Assembly: GCA_905250025.1 (NCBI GenBank)
Contig: CAJNOJ010000135.1
Span: forward strand, 209,928 to 273,927
DNA: 64,000 nt
Direction of reading: 5' to 3'
Source: Adineta ricciae
Taxonomy: Eukaryota > Rotifera > Eurotatoria > Adinetida > Adinetidae
Shown: one piece after another, positions 39,388-49,214 of the stretch
Layout: every line of letters begins with the position of its first letter
Numbering within the stretch: position 1 is the first letter of the stretch
Translations under genes and position numbers: made by a program
The notes under the pieces: generated by a model
Told to the model about the DNA's origin: nothing
Databases searched by the model: none
What the model saw: only the letters and a program-made list of their open reading frames with translations

Positions 39388-39436
39388 CTAGTCGTTCGTC
39401 GGCCTCCCTTCGGTCGCCCACTCACGGCTAGCTGTT
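39388..39436 (+). repeat. Repeat family A core, solo copy
   Basis: CTAGTCGTTCGTCGGCC ... CACGGCTAGCTGTTCC, same orientation. Confidence 0.8.
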
Positions 39437-39544
39437 CCCATGCGTACTCATTTTACTATCTTAACTTCATTCGGACGAAGACACGTTCCGAAAATGAGTA
39501 CATTTCAGAAAATCAATTCATAATCAAAAACTAAGAAGCTTTAC

Positions 39545-39696
39545 CGACAAGGGGGAAAAAGCACTTTGTGATTTATGTGATTTAAATCAGTTTAAATCAC
39601 CAAAATTCATTTTTTTCATATGACTTAATGTGATTTAAAGTGATTTATCTATGATTTTGCCGTGATTTAAATCAGCTTTTCTCCCCTTGTTTACAG
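39545..39696. repeat. Short inverted-repeat element rich in TGATTTAAATCA, possible MITE
   Basis: About 150 bp bounded by GACAAGGGGGAAAAAGC on the left and GCTTTTCTCCCCTTGT on the right. Internal ATTTAAATCA palindromes occur, and AGCT is found just outside both ends as a possible target duplication. The arms are imperfect. Confidence 0.5.
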
Positions 39697-39867
39697 AGCT
39701 ATATGATTCTCTGGAAAAGGTTTCAATCTTCTCTCCACCATAAGGAACCTTAAATGGCTGCCACCTATGTTCGTGCAGAGCAACGATTAATTTCTGACCA
39801 AGAAATCTGAAAGCTCTATAAAAATCACAAAGGTTGTTCTTAAAAATATTATTCTGGAAATCGACGA

Positions 39868-39917
39868 CTAGTCGCTCGTCGACCTCCCCTCTGGTCGGCC
39901 ACTCGCGGCTAGCCGTC
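39868..39917 (+). repeat. Repeat family A core, solo copy
   Basis: CTAGTCGCTCGTCGACC ... GCGGCTAGCCGTCAC, same orientation as the other cores. Confidence 0.8.
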
Positions 39918-40269
39918 ACATGTACATTTTCACTCTTCCATTTAGTCTAGAATCATTTTTGAAAGTAATCCATTCATTCTCTTCTATTCCCTCTTTAAAA
40001 GTCACCCTCTTTGTGCTACTGTGACTCTCGAAGACAACACCTGACAAGTGAAACATTATTTTGAATGACTGTTATCAGATGATATTCGTATAGTATAGCT
40101 GTTTCTAAAAGTGTGTGATCTCATTAATATGCTTATGATTATGGAGATCCAGCGATCGGACGTCAGGCAGCTATTACATTTTGCTCTACATATTGCCGCT
40201 TAAAACATTATCGTCTAAAAAATTGATCCTTTGTCGCAAAAAACGGGTCAGAAAATGTTCATGAAAAAA

Positions 40270-40322
40270 CTAACACCAGATTCAAGATCCTCGACCTCGA
40301 TTACCCTTCGGTCGACCCTTCC
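40270..40322 (+). repeat. Repeat family B, short copy
   Basis: AACACCAGATTCAAGATCC followed by TCGACCTCGATTACCC. It matches the first about 50 bp of the long copies. Confidence 0.65.
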
Positions 40323-40389
40323 TCGACAACAAAGAAAATTTTCATTGCTTAATTAACTAATTAGCTAATGAGGTAATTAGAATTTCAAG

Positions 40390-40442
40390 AAACTAACCTT
40401 GGATTCGAGTTCCTCGATCCCGAAAACCCTTCGGTCAACCCT
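40390..40442 (+). repeat. Repeat family B, short copy
   Basis: AAACTAACCTTGGATTCGAG followed by TCCTCGATCCCG. It lies directly upstream of the palindromic element at 40471. Confidence 0.65.
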
Positions 40443-40470
40443 TATAAGCAAATATCTTTTTGCGAGAATA

Positions 40471-40667
40471 CATCCTATTCCGCAATGTTGAACATTTGGG
40501 AACCAGTTCCGCACACGGAATCAGTTCCTACGATTCCGGAATTAACCCGAAGCAATTCCGGAATCGATACACACAATTCCGCGGAATTCCTACAAATTCC
40601 GGAATCGTAGGAATCGATTCCGTGTGCGGAACTGGTTCCCAAATGTTCAACATTGCGGAATAGGATG
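40471..40667. mobile_element. Palindromic MITE-like element, 197 bp, arms about 73 bp
   Basis: CATCCTATTCCGCAATG at the left end is the exact reverse complement of the right end. The arms stay paired for about 73 bp with two mismatches (AATCAGTT versus AATCGATT). The centre is rich in ATTCCGGAAT palindromes. Because it is a near-perfect palindrome it produces similar spurious open frames on both strands. No transposase. Confidence 0.88.
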
Positions 40668-40732
40668 ACTGCTCCTTTTTGCAAAAAAGTGAACCGTTGT
40701 CGCAAAAAACAGGATAGATAGTTTTTACGGAA

Positions 40733-40921
40733 AAAACTAATATCGGATTCGTGATCCTCGATCTTGATTACCTCAGGTGAATCATTTCCGTATGGTCATC
40801 TCTAAGGTTTCATTGGTTTATATAAAGCTGCAACCTGATTGGATTGGACAAACTCACAAACTTTTAGCTTTTGAGCCACCGATTTTAGAACGCTATAACC
40901 CTTTCTTTCAGAAAAGGGAAA
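40733..40921 (+). repeat. Dispersed repeat family B, long copy 2
   Basis: Aligns to 36034-36236. It begins AACTAATATCGGATTCG with CTCGATCTTGATTACC, shares TGATTGGATTGGACAA-type sequence in the middle, and ends in ATAACCCTTTCTTTCAGAAA. Confidence 0.75.
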
Positions 40922-40990
40922 AACAAATGATTTTAAACGACATTTTCAGTTTATTCAACAAAAATCTTTTACAAGAAAAAAAAATCGAAA

Positions 40991-41284
40991 TCACATGAAT
41001 TTCGACATCGAGGAAGAATCTGCAGTGGTGTTGGGATTGATTGGTTGGGCCAGAACGGTGACTTGATTGTCCAATTCCTTCAATGCTGTCTTGAATTCTT
41101 TAAGAAATTCAGCACCATTCGTGTTGTTCAGAGCAAATGACATGACGAGATCGTGTAGCTTTCCACTTGTTGATGCAATTAATTGAGTCATTTGCTTGAA
41201 CTACAAAAAAAAAACAATCGTTAAATATCTGTTTTAATTGCAATATTCAAAGAGAAAAAATACTTCGTTCTCTTTTATAGCCAT
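40991..41284 (-). CDS. Small helical protein, two exons, 76 aa, function unknown
   Basis: Exon 1 (41284-41264) codes MAIKENE. A GT...TTTTTTTGTAG intron (41263-41201) is followed by exon 2 (41200-40991), starting FKQMTQLIASTSGKLHDL and ending SSMSKFM. Total 231 nt, exact frame. The intron has a good polypyrimidine tract and the usual short length, which makes this more than a random frame. The protein looks mostly alpha-helical with a short Ser/Asn/Thr-rich tail, like a small subunit of a complex, but I do not recognise the family. It lies at the edge of the repeat island. Confidence 0.55.
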
Positions 41285-42153
41285 TTTTTCGATACTCTTG
41301 CTTCAGAAAATACAGTGAGTGACTGTTGGTAAAGAAAAGAAGAATAAAAATGAATGCTTTCTTCGTTCTGCCCGAATGTTTACCCTCAAGTTCATGAGTA
41401 CGAGCGCAGGAAACAACTCAACCAATGGAAGAATGGTGCGCACAATGAGGGAGATAGTAGGATGGATTTAATGAGAATAAGTACAACGTTCCATTCGACC
41501 GATCTCTTTCTGGCTTTGGTGTATGAAACTACGCATAAAAAACTAACAACTAATATTCATTGTCACTCTTCGTACAGAGTATCGCCTACTGGCAATTTTG
41601 TCCTCATTTCCAATGCACGAGCGAAAACTCGAGTGAAACTGTACAAGAAATATTTCTGTAAATGAACCAAAATCTTCTTGTTCATTGAAAAATGCGTTTG
41701 ATTGATGGTCCCTTAGTATTTATGAATCAATATGTCAAAGTCATCGTCAAGTTTTCGATGAACTATATTAATAGTCATAAGCGAACACAGAAAACATTTT
41801 TTCGATTATGCGCAAGTCCCGTTGTTGAGTTTACCGAATAGTTTCATCTCTTGTTTTTCAGTCAAATAAGTTTTCGTTTACTTCAATCAGGAGTTCCATT
41901 ACGAAAGGGCTTTTCACACGAACAGCTATACGGCATTCACAAACTCTTTGATGTCTTCGAACGACGATGTAGCAAAAAATCGACAAGCTCAGTAGAGAAA
42001 CGAATATTACATGAACGCTCAAGTTAAATTCAGCGAACTGATTTGTCGGCTCTCAATAGTTTGTGAACGATATTTTGAAAAAAAAACTTACTTTTGTATT
42101 CATTGAATCGACGGGTATTTGTACACGACAAGATAAAATAATCTCATTGTATT
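41285..42153. other. Uncertain coding debris
   Basis: A + strand frame at 41354-41665 has LFLALVYETTHKKLT and RVKLYKKYFC, faintly C2-like, but no domain can be supported. A minus-strand donor-like CAAAAGTAAGTTTT sits near 42090. I cannot define a gene. Confidence 0.25.
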
Positions 42154-42493
42154 TCAATGAATGCACAGATCGAACATGGTTCCAAAAACTGTCGAATTGT
42201 TCACCGCGAAGTTGTTCATCTTGATAATACGGACACGCCCAGGTCGATCATTCCAGCAACTGGATCCGTTGAAATCTGAGTCGGTTTCGGTACAGCTCTT
42301 CTCGATTTCGGCGGCAAGGAAATGGTCGGAAAACGAACCTAACCAGCCGGAACCGACCGTGCCATAATAACCTGGGCGCAAGAGCACCAAATCGATCTGA
42401 AATGTCACAAAAGAGAAACTTAAACACAAGTATTTCAGTGTACTTACTCGGGTTATAACGATAGAAGTGCGAAAGAAGTTCTTCATCTGACAT
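42154..42493 (-). CDS. Possible minus-strand gene, exon structure unresolved
   Basis: A frame starting MSDEELLSHFYRYNP at 42493 meets a consensus donor GTAAGTAC. An acceptor TGACATTTCAG lies about 50 nt on, before a GC-richer exon. Two readings of that exon are open: one in frame with the first exon (RFGALAPRLLWHGRF), the other more protein-like (YYGTVGSGWLGSFSDHF ... NGSSCWNDRPGRVRII). The splice pair and raised GC suggest a real gene, but the reading frame and product are undecided. It may be a fragment, as it sits between repeats. Confidence 0.35.
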
Positions 42494-43889
42494 TGCGCAA
42501 AGAGTGAATGGAGAAATTATTGTCTAAAATCAAAGAGAAGAAAAACTTAGTTTTCGGTCGATTGCGTGCGTTTGTTATTATGAAATAGAGACCAAGAAGA
42601 TCTGGCAAAAGTAATCTGAAAATCCGTTCAGTATCAAATTGGAAAGTGGTCGAATTCGATATCTAGTTGGGGACGAAAATTACGAACGATTAAAATGGGA
42701 GGATCGAAATGGAAAACACTCCCATGGTATAAAACTGAAGATGGCGCATCATGACAATATTCAATCTATCAGTACCATAGTGGCTATGGCTAGTGAACGA
42801 TAGAAAAAAAACTACATTCATTTTTCGTGATAGAAAATCAATCAATTGAATTTGTAGGCCTCGATCTTGCACTTGAATTGGAAGACTAGGCACTTAATTT
42901 CCATCTGGTTTTCTTTTAATATTTGATATTGGCAGTACTGATTGTATGACATCCTTTTCTTTATCAAAATCATGTTACAACTTACTAGTAACAAACATGT
43001 CATAACAAGTTTTTTCTCAGTTTTATACAAAAAAATTACATTGAAAATGTTTATCAACATTTACCTATATGGTATGATCCCACTATGTGAATGCGTTATC
43101 TATGACACAAATCAAACAATTGATGACTTTCATCTTACTTCTTGTTCGATGATTTCCTTCAATGACATAATTTCCAAGTATTTCAAATTGTCATTATAAT
43201 AAAATGAAATGAGATACTTTCCGCTTCAGTCTCATTCGATTCCCTTCAATTCGATTATTGGCGTATTTTATCCATGTTAACAATCGACTGTGCTTCAAAT
43301 AATATCCTTTTCGCGTATGTCTCAACAAAAGGCAGATATTTTATCAGAATATTCTTTAATTAACTTTTATCAACATGTAATTATGACTTTAGCAGCGTAG
43401 AACGTTCTAGTCATTCGACACAAAATTTAATAAATTCCACTTTTGAGATATGCGCAACAAGCTTTTACTTCTTATAATACATGTCAAATTAGTCATTTAT
43501 GTGCGGAAATGTCCTTTTTGATCACGACTTTGACGTGATGTTATTTGTATTCTAAAAGTCTTTGTTTGACATTTTCCTTCAGACCGTATCATAACACGTC
43601 TAATGATATATTTTCCTAGTAAATTAATCATTATTGCAAAGACCAGATCTATTTTTTGTATGAAACTGAATTTGTTCTGACGTTGACCTAACTCTGACTC
43701 TCTTGAAAATAATCTTTCCGGTCGTAACTACGCAGCTGGAATCGAATAAAAGATAATTATTATCTTTGAAAGCTCATCCATTGTGCCCGAGTAAGTCGCG
43801 ACTTTGTCGACAGTCGTTTCCGGATTATCCATAAAACTTAATTTTATTCAGTAAACACACGTAGAAGAAAGTTATAAACAATTCATTGA
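42494..43889. other. Spacer and downstream flank of the PAQR gene, homologous to 32150-33021
   Basis: 42950-43535 matches 32150-32627 with many substitutions, and 43536-43929 matches 32628-33021 perfectly. No other gene is visible; minus-strand frames at 42690-43060 look random. Confidence 0.7.
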
Positions 43890-44952
43890 TTAATCATCGA
43901 AAGTCGCTTGATAACGTCGTTCAATTGCCGGTCGACTGATTCGAAACCACGAACAAATTGTTAATAATTGTAAAATTAGTACTAAAAGGGTAAAGAGCAG
44001 ATCTTTGATTAGATTATGTTCAATCATTTGTGAAGACGAAGAAAGAATATCTTGGTAAACCGCATTGGATTGACAATAAATCATGAGAAAAATAGTGAAA
44101 TGAAAAGCGTGATGAGATTGACCGAACAAATCGAATCCACCCGGGTAGAATCGTTCAGGAATTCTCCCAACGAAAATGAAGCCACTTAACACAAACGAAA
44201 CAATCTGTAATAGATGCCAAAACAACGCTTTTTCTCCGTGTTCATTCAACTCTTGTCTCTCATCAGGAAAAACATATGTCAAGAATAACATTTTTAAGAT
44301 TGGCCAAATCTGATAGAGATAAACAAGTAAAACGCCTGAGCACTGTAAACATTTATGTGAAAATGGATATGGCCGATGATAAAATATTTTACAAAAACAC
44401 GCCATTGATAACGAATATAATGTAAACAAAGTCAATGTCATATAATACCGCGTCTCATCAGTCGACTAAATTAGAACAAATCTCATATGTCAATTCTATT
44501 CTTGAGAAAACCTTTTTACGTACTCGATCTTTAATATGAAAATGTTTTTGAAAAGAAAACTTGTAAAGAATTATTCCGGAAGTGAATCCATAGAAGTTAA
44601 TTCCGAAATAATCCAAATAAAACGAACGTAAATGATCAACTAATGTTCTCGAATGAAGTAAATGTGCTTGAGCAGAACATAGAAGCATCAGACAAGCACC
44701 AAAAGAATTATAAAAAACATAAATACTAAGGATAATCGAATTTGTTCTTGATGGAAAATGAAATATCTGCTGAAAAACTTGTCCGATAAGGACAAATGTT
44801 CCGATTAAATGTATCCACACAGATAATGTTTCATTATGTAGAGAAAATAATGAACGACAGTAATAAGAATAGGGTTGATTGGGTAGACGAAAACCAGTGT
44901 GAATAAATGGTTCAACGTAAATATCGAAGACATCCACTGCTCGTAATAACAT
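43890..44952 (-). CDS. PAQR-family receptor (membrane progestin receptor type), 2 exons, 334 aa
   Basis: Exons 44952-44524 and 44465-43890 (1005 nt, in frame) are joined across a 58-bp intron. The product is a multi-pass membrane protein of the progestin/adipoQ receptor (haemolysin III-like) superfamily. Hallmarks: an N-terminal cytosolic segment with VDVFDIYVEPFIHTGFR, then NETLSVWIHLIG before TM1, a SAQAHLLHSRT segment and LDYFGIN, and a C-terminal ERFYPGGFDLFGQSHHAFH. The last carries the His residues that bind zinc in the family, followed by TM7 and the tail RRYQATFDD. Length and motifs suit the mPR (PAQR5-9) branch rather than the adiponectin receptors. A 3' fragment of the same gene lies 10.9 kb away at 32150-33021. 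Confidence 0.9.
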
Positions 44953-46324
44953 GATTTTTTTATGATTAAGAATAAACAGATGTTACGATGTATTACTCCA
45001 AAGTTTGTCATTTGGAAATGGAAATCTTTTCTGTTCACATCGATTCTCTGTCTTCTTCTCTTTTCAATGACATGTCGACAGACGGCAATGTCTTCTGTCG
45101 TTTAATTGAATGATCGTGATGAGATATAGAGAAGATTTTAATGATGAAGATTATCGTGACTTTTGAATCATTTGAAAAAGAAATACAAAGTCTTTACAAA
45201 TTGACTTAGCTGTCGCTTCATGTCAACTAATACCAAATGATATTAATTAACGAAATTCAGATTAGATTTAATATTATTATACAAACATATATCAATCGAC
45301 GAGAGAAAACTTCGTTTTTTTCTTCTCTTGAATATTTATCTCTTTTCATATGAGACTACTCATATTTGATAAATTTCTATACACTGAATAGTCTTTTGTT
45401 GGTGAATCAATCGACATTTAACAGAAATATCTGGTTTTAGTGCAAAAAAGTGGTGTCTTCTATGGTTATTCTTAATGAACTTGATTGACAAGAATATAAA
45501 TAACAAACGAGAAAATATTTGAAGAAAAAACATTGGTCTCTCAAGACAAATTCATCGTATTGCGAACTGTCAGTCAACAATTGTGAGAAAAATTAACATG
45601 ATCAGTTCTCCAAACATTTACACATCATTTTTCATTCGTAATTCCAATATTTGGACGATTTTTTTCCCTCAATATTGACGATCACTTCAAGAAGTTTGTG
45701 ACATAGAAGACAAGAGGGTGTGTTATGTACCCATTGCATCGACCTCAACATTAATTTGTTTCTTTTCTTGTGTGAGAGATTTCCTTTCTGTCCCACCTAC
45801 ACGCTTTGTTTTGTTTAAATGAGATTTATCTGAGAAAATCCTTCGATTCGGTCGAAGCGACACAGGTAAAAGAGTCGAAAGTCGAATTATGTTAATAATT
45901 TATTTGTAGAAACCTGTCTATGTTTGAAATCAAGGTTAGACACTCATTGTCTATTCCGTAACATGAACATGTCAATAGAAATTGTTTGTTAGAAGAAGAA
46001 AAACGTAATTTTTTTTGTAGATCAACCCACCGACACTATCCTTACCCGAAAAAGGAAATGATTTGATCTAAAAATATAAATTTTCTTTGCAATTAGTTGT
46101 CACATTCTCTTTTTCTTTGTCCGTCAGACAAGGTTACCTTTTCTTTTTCTATGTAACGCATCAACCATCCACATCTCTCCAGTCTTCTCATCAAATTCCT
46201 CTAAAGATTTGTATCGTAAACCACAAATGCGCATTTTCCTCCTTATTCTAATGAGATTCAGATCTTATCCTTGAATTCAACAACTCTTCTCACAGCATAT
46301 GTTCTTTTAGATTTTCATTTCATT
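44953..46324. other. Divergent intergenic region, PAQR and receptor 1
   Basis: No gene recognised. GTTCTTTTAG at 46301-46310 is a 3' splice acceptor 14 nt before the preferred receptor start. Confidence 0.45.
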
Positions 46325-47398
46325 ATGGATCAGCTCGATGCAATCTCAAATCAAATTATGATCATCGCCGGTATTCTCATGTACATATTCGGTTCAATTG
46401 GAAATATTCTTAACATTTGGGTTTTCTCTATCTGGTCTCGTTCTCCTAATCAATCTCAAAAACACTATCGACATAGTCAAACAAGTAATAGTTCATTATA
46501 TCTACTTGCATCATCTATCGCTAATCTATTTGTTATTATTTATCCACTTTTAACTCGAATTATGTTCGATGGTTATCATTATCGAGTTACATCAAACAAT
46601 GTTCTTATCTTCTGTAAATTACGTTTCTATGTTTTACATACATTCGATTTAATTTCATTAATATGTATTTGTATGGCAACATTTGATCGTTATTTAGTTT
46701 CATCAAGAAAAGTTCGTTTGAGGAAATTGAGTACACGACGACAACAAACGAAATTAATCATTTTATTTCTGATTGTTTTAATTGGATTACATAGTGTACC
46801 TATCATGATCTTTTTCGATGTTTCATCAACGGGTAAATGTACAATTTTATCAACGAATTATTTGTATTATTATTTATGTACAATTCAAATAGTTCTTCAT
46901 GGAATTATTCCGATTATATTTCTTTCCATATTTGGTTTATTGACATTTAAACAATTGAAAAGAATAAAAACGAGAAGTTATTCTCATCATCAACATTATC
47001 ATAAACGACAAAGAGGAATTAGTAGTGATAAACAATTATCCCGAATGCTTTTGTTAATGTCTCTAGCAATCATTTTATCATCAATTCCATATTGTATCGA
47101 ACAAAGTCTCAATGTTATGTTTATTCGAGATGATCGATTGAATTCGTCAGATTTTTTCTTCTTTCATGTTATATCTCATATCTTATTTTACACAAATCCA
47201 GTAACTAGTTTTTATATTTATTATATTTCCACTCCAAATTTTCGCATTCAAGTCAAAAGAATTATTTTTTGTCAAAAACGCGTTCATTATGTTCTCTATT
47301 ATCAAGTTGCACGCGTTTCATCCACTCACAGTACATCCGTTAACATTTATAGTAAAACATCTCTTACCGAACGTTCCTCAAAACCCACAATTCTTTAA
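46325..47398 (+). CDS. Rhodopsin-class 7TM G-protein-coupled receptor 1, intronless
   Basis: Start chosen at MDQLDAISNQIMIIAG (46325) because a splice acceptor lies 14 nt upstream and because both paralogues start at the equivalent place. The frame is open to an earlier Met at 46271. The protein has TM1 with GSIGNILNIWVF (the GN motif), TM2 with SLYLLASSIANL, a Cys before TM3, MATFDRYLVSS at the end of TM3 (DRY), a Cys in ECL2 (GKCTIL), a basic third loop (HHQHYHKRQRG), and NPVTSFYIYYIS in TM7 (NPxxxFY variant of NPxxY). It resembles peptide receptors of the FMRFamide-receptor-like group, but the ligand is unknown. It is about 47% similar by eye to the two receptors downstream. Confidence 0.88.
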   Translation: MDQLDAISNQIMIIAGILMYIFGSIGNILNIWVFSIWSRSPNQSQKHYRHSQTSNSSLYLLASSIANLFVIIYPLLTRIMFDGYHYRVTSNNVLIFCKLRFYVLHTFDLISLICICMATFDRYLVSSRKVRLRKLSTRRQQTKLIILFLIVLIGLHSVPIMIFFDVSSTGKCTILSTNYLYYYLCTIQIVLHGIIPIIFLSIFGLLTFKQLKRIKTRSYSHHQHYHKRQRGISSDKQLSRMLLLMSLAIILSSIPYCIEQSLNVMFIRDDRLNSSDFFFFHVISHILFYTNPVTSFYIYYISTPNFRIQVKRIIFCQKRVHYVLYYQVARVSSTHSTSVNIYSKTSLTERSSKPTIL

Positions 47399-48215
47399 TT
47401 TCTCAGGCTCAAATCGAACATTTTCTCATCGTTCTTGTATGTTTTTTGTTTAATTCAAAAATATCAATTATTGTTTCATTTCTCTTGACCAAATACTCGT
47501 CTAATTACTATATACGTCGTTTACTTTTCGAGACAAACTTAAGAGTTGGATCCATGTCAAGTGTATTGAAGAACACACCCACTTTTCATTATTTCAAAAG
47601 AACTCTGTTAAGTCTTCAGAAGAGATCATTGTATCGAACATATGAAGAAGAATTTCTAAAAATATCATCGAATTGCCAATTTCATTATATGTCTTCAAAT
47701 CTGATTTAGAAGAACAACAAATCATGTTGATTCATTGCAGAAAATTTTGTCATTAAAGAATTTCTTACTAAGACAACGAATCATCTTTTGATTTAACTGT
47801 GAAGTAAATCTAAAAAGAATAATCTTTCTCATTTAAACAAAAAAGGAAGTTTTATGATTCTATTCTGTAATTTCTTCAATAGTTTATAACAGACAAAAGA
47901 GTTAAGAATGGTCTTCAATTATACTGATTATAAATCACATGTGAAAACACGTAAATGCAAATGAATATATCTGAATCTGGTTTTGTCAGTAACACTTTGT
48001 GTAACATGCGTTTTTTTGTTCTCTTTTTTTCCCTAAAGATGAAATTATGGAACTCATTTTGCTTATTTTTAATGAGATACTATCTTTTAAATGATATGAA
48101 CATAGACATGACTTATGCTAATGCACTTCTCCGTTACTTTTTAATAAAATAAAACATTTTGCGACGATGCCTGTTGGTGACATTTTCTTTCAAGCTTTTA
48201 TTTAATTTATTTAAA
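47399..48215. other. Spacer between receptors 1 and 2
   Basis: Small open frames (47446-47709, 47955-48152) have no recognisable content. No repeat seen. Confidence 0.4.
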
Positions 48216-49214
48216 ATGAGTAAGTCAACAATTGATAGTATTGAATTAATTTCTCGTCAGTTATTGATCATTGGTGGAATAATAATGATCGTTTTGGGTC
48301 TTATTGGAAATCTTTTGAACATCTTTGTTTTCACCATTTGGTCTCGTCCTCGACAACGAATAAATCATACTCTATTCAACAATCGGACAACAAATAGTTC
48401 GATGTATTTACTCATATCTTCACTAGTAAATCTGATAATCATTGGATATTCGTTCACAACTCGAATTCTTTTCGATGGTTATCAATATCAAGTAACAAGT
48501 AATTTGGTAATTCCTTTATGTAAACTTCGATATTTCTCATTACATACATTTAATACAATTTCATTAACATGTGTTTGTATGGCAACATTTGATCGATATT
48601 TGATTTCTTCACGAAATGTTCGTCTTCGACATATGAGTACAACAAGACAAGGAACAAAATGTGTTATTTCCACGATTGTTTTGTTAAATTTCTTACACGG
48701 TATTCCAATCGCTATTTATTATGATGTTTCCAAGGATGGACAATGTTATATTACTTCACAAACTTATTTATATTATTATCGTTATACATTTCAGATCATT
48801 CTTCATGGAATTTTACCAGTGACTTTCTTTTCCTTGTTTGGAGTTTTGATTTCTAAACAGATGAAAGAGATGAAAATTCGACAAGTTCAAAATAAATCAA
48901 TGAATGTTGATAAACAATTATTACGAATGCTTCTCCTAATGTCAATAACGATCGTTCTCTCATCAGTTTCTTATTCATGTGAAAGTATTTATTATTTAAT
49001 CTTTGTTGATAGCGATCGACAACAAAAAGGTTGGGTTTTATTCGCTCATAATATCTGTGCGCTTTTGTTTTATACAACTTCTGTTGGTAGTTTTTATATT
49101 TATTCGATTTCAACACGTAATTTTCGTTGTCAAGTACGAAAATTGTTTTGTTCGAGAAAGAATGTTTATCATACTCAAAATTATCGAATGAAAACAGTGA
49201 CTAACACAAATTAA
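48216..49214 (+). CDS. Rhodopsin-class 7TM G-protein-coupled receptor 2, intronless
   Basis: Preferred start MSKSTIDSIELISRQLLIIG (48216); an upstream in-frame Met at 48159 would add a hydrophobic leader not shared by the paralogues. It has GLIGNLLNIFVFTIWSR in TM1, MYLLISSLVNL in TM2, MATFDRYLISSRNVRL after TM3, GQCYI in ECL2, a shorter third loop (NKSMNVDKQLLRMLLLMS) than receptor 1, and a divergent TM7 (TTSVGSFYIYSIS, where the NP of the NPxxY motif is replaced by SVG). AATAAA at 49243-49248 fits as poly(A) signal. It is a tandem paralogue of receptors 1 and 3. Confidence 0.87.
   Translation: MSKSTIDSIELISRQLLIIGGIIMIVLGLIGNLLNIFVFTIWSRPRQRINHTLFNNRTTNSSMYLLISSLVNLIIIGYSFTTRILFDGYQYQVTSNLVIPLCKLRYFSLHTFNTISLTCVCMATFDRYLISSRNVRLRHMSTTRQGTKCVISTIVLLNFLHGIPIAIYYDVSKDGQCYITSQTYLYYYRYTFQIILHGILPVTFFSLFGVLISKQMKEMKIRQVQNKSMNVDKQLLRMLLLMSITIVLSSVSYSCESIYYLIFVDSDRQQKGWVLFAHNICALLFYTTSVGSFYIYSISTRNFRCQVRKLFCSRKNVYHTQNYRMKTVTNTN

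Noticed and set aside
35033..39917. Family A cores as a tandem satellite or CRISPR array
   Set aside because: Spacing is irregular (about 250-3100 bp) and some copies sit in a longer homologous unit.
40460..40705. Similar open frames on both strands with LFRNVEHLGTSSAHG
   Set aside because: Produced by the palindromic element at 40471-40667; no coding evidence.
41354..41665. 103-aa frame with faint C2-domain resemblance
   Set aside because: Only a few residues match by eye; no calcium-binding Asp pattern and no splice context.
47446..48152. Frames between receptors 1 and 2
   Set aside because: No conserved motif, AT-driven Phe/Leu/Ser composition.
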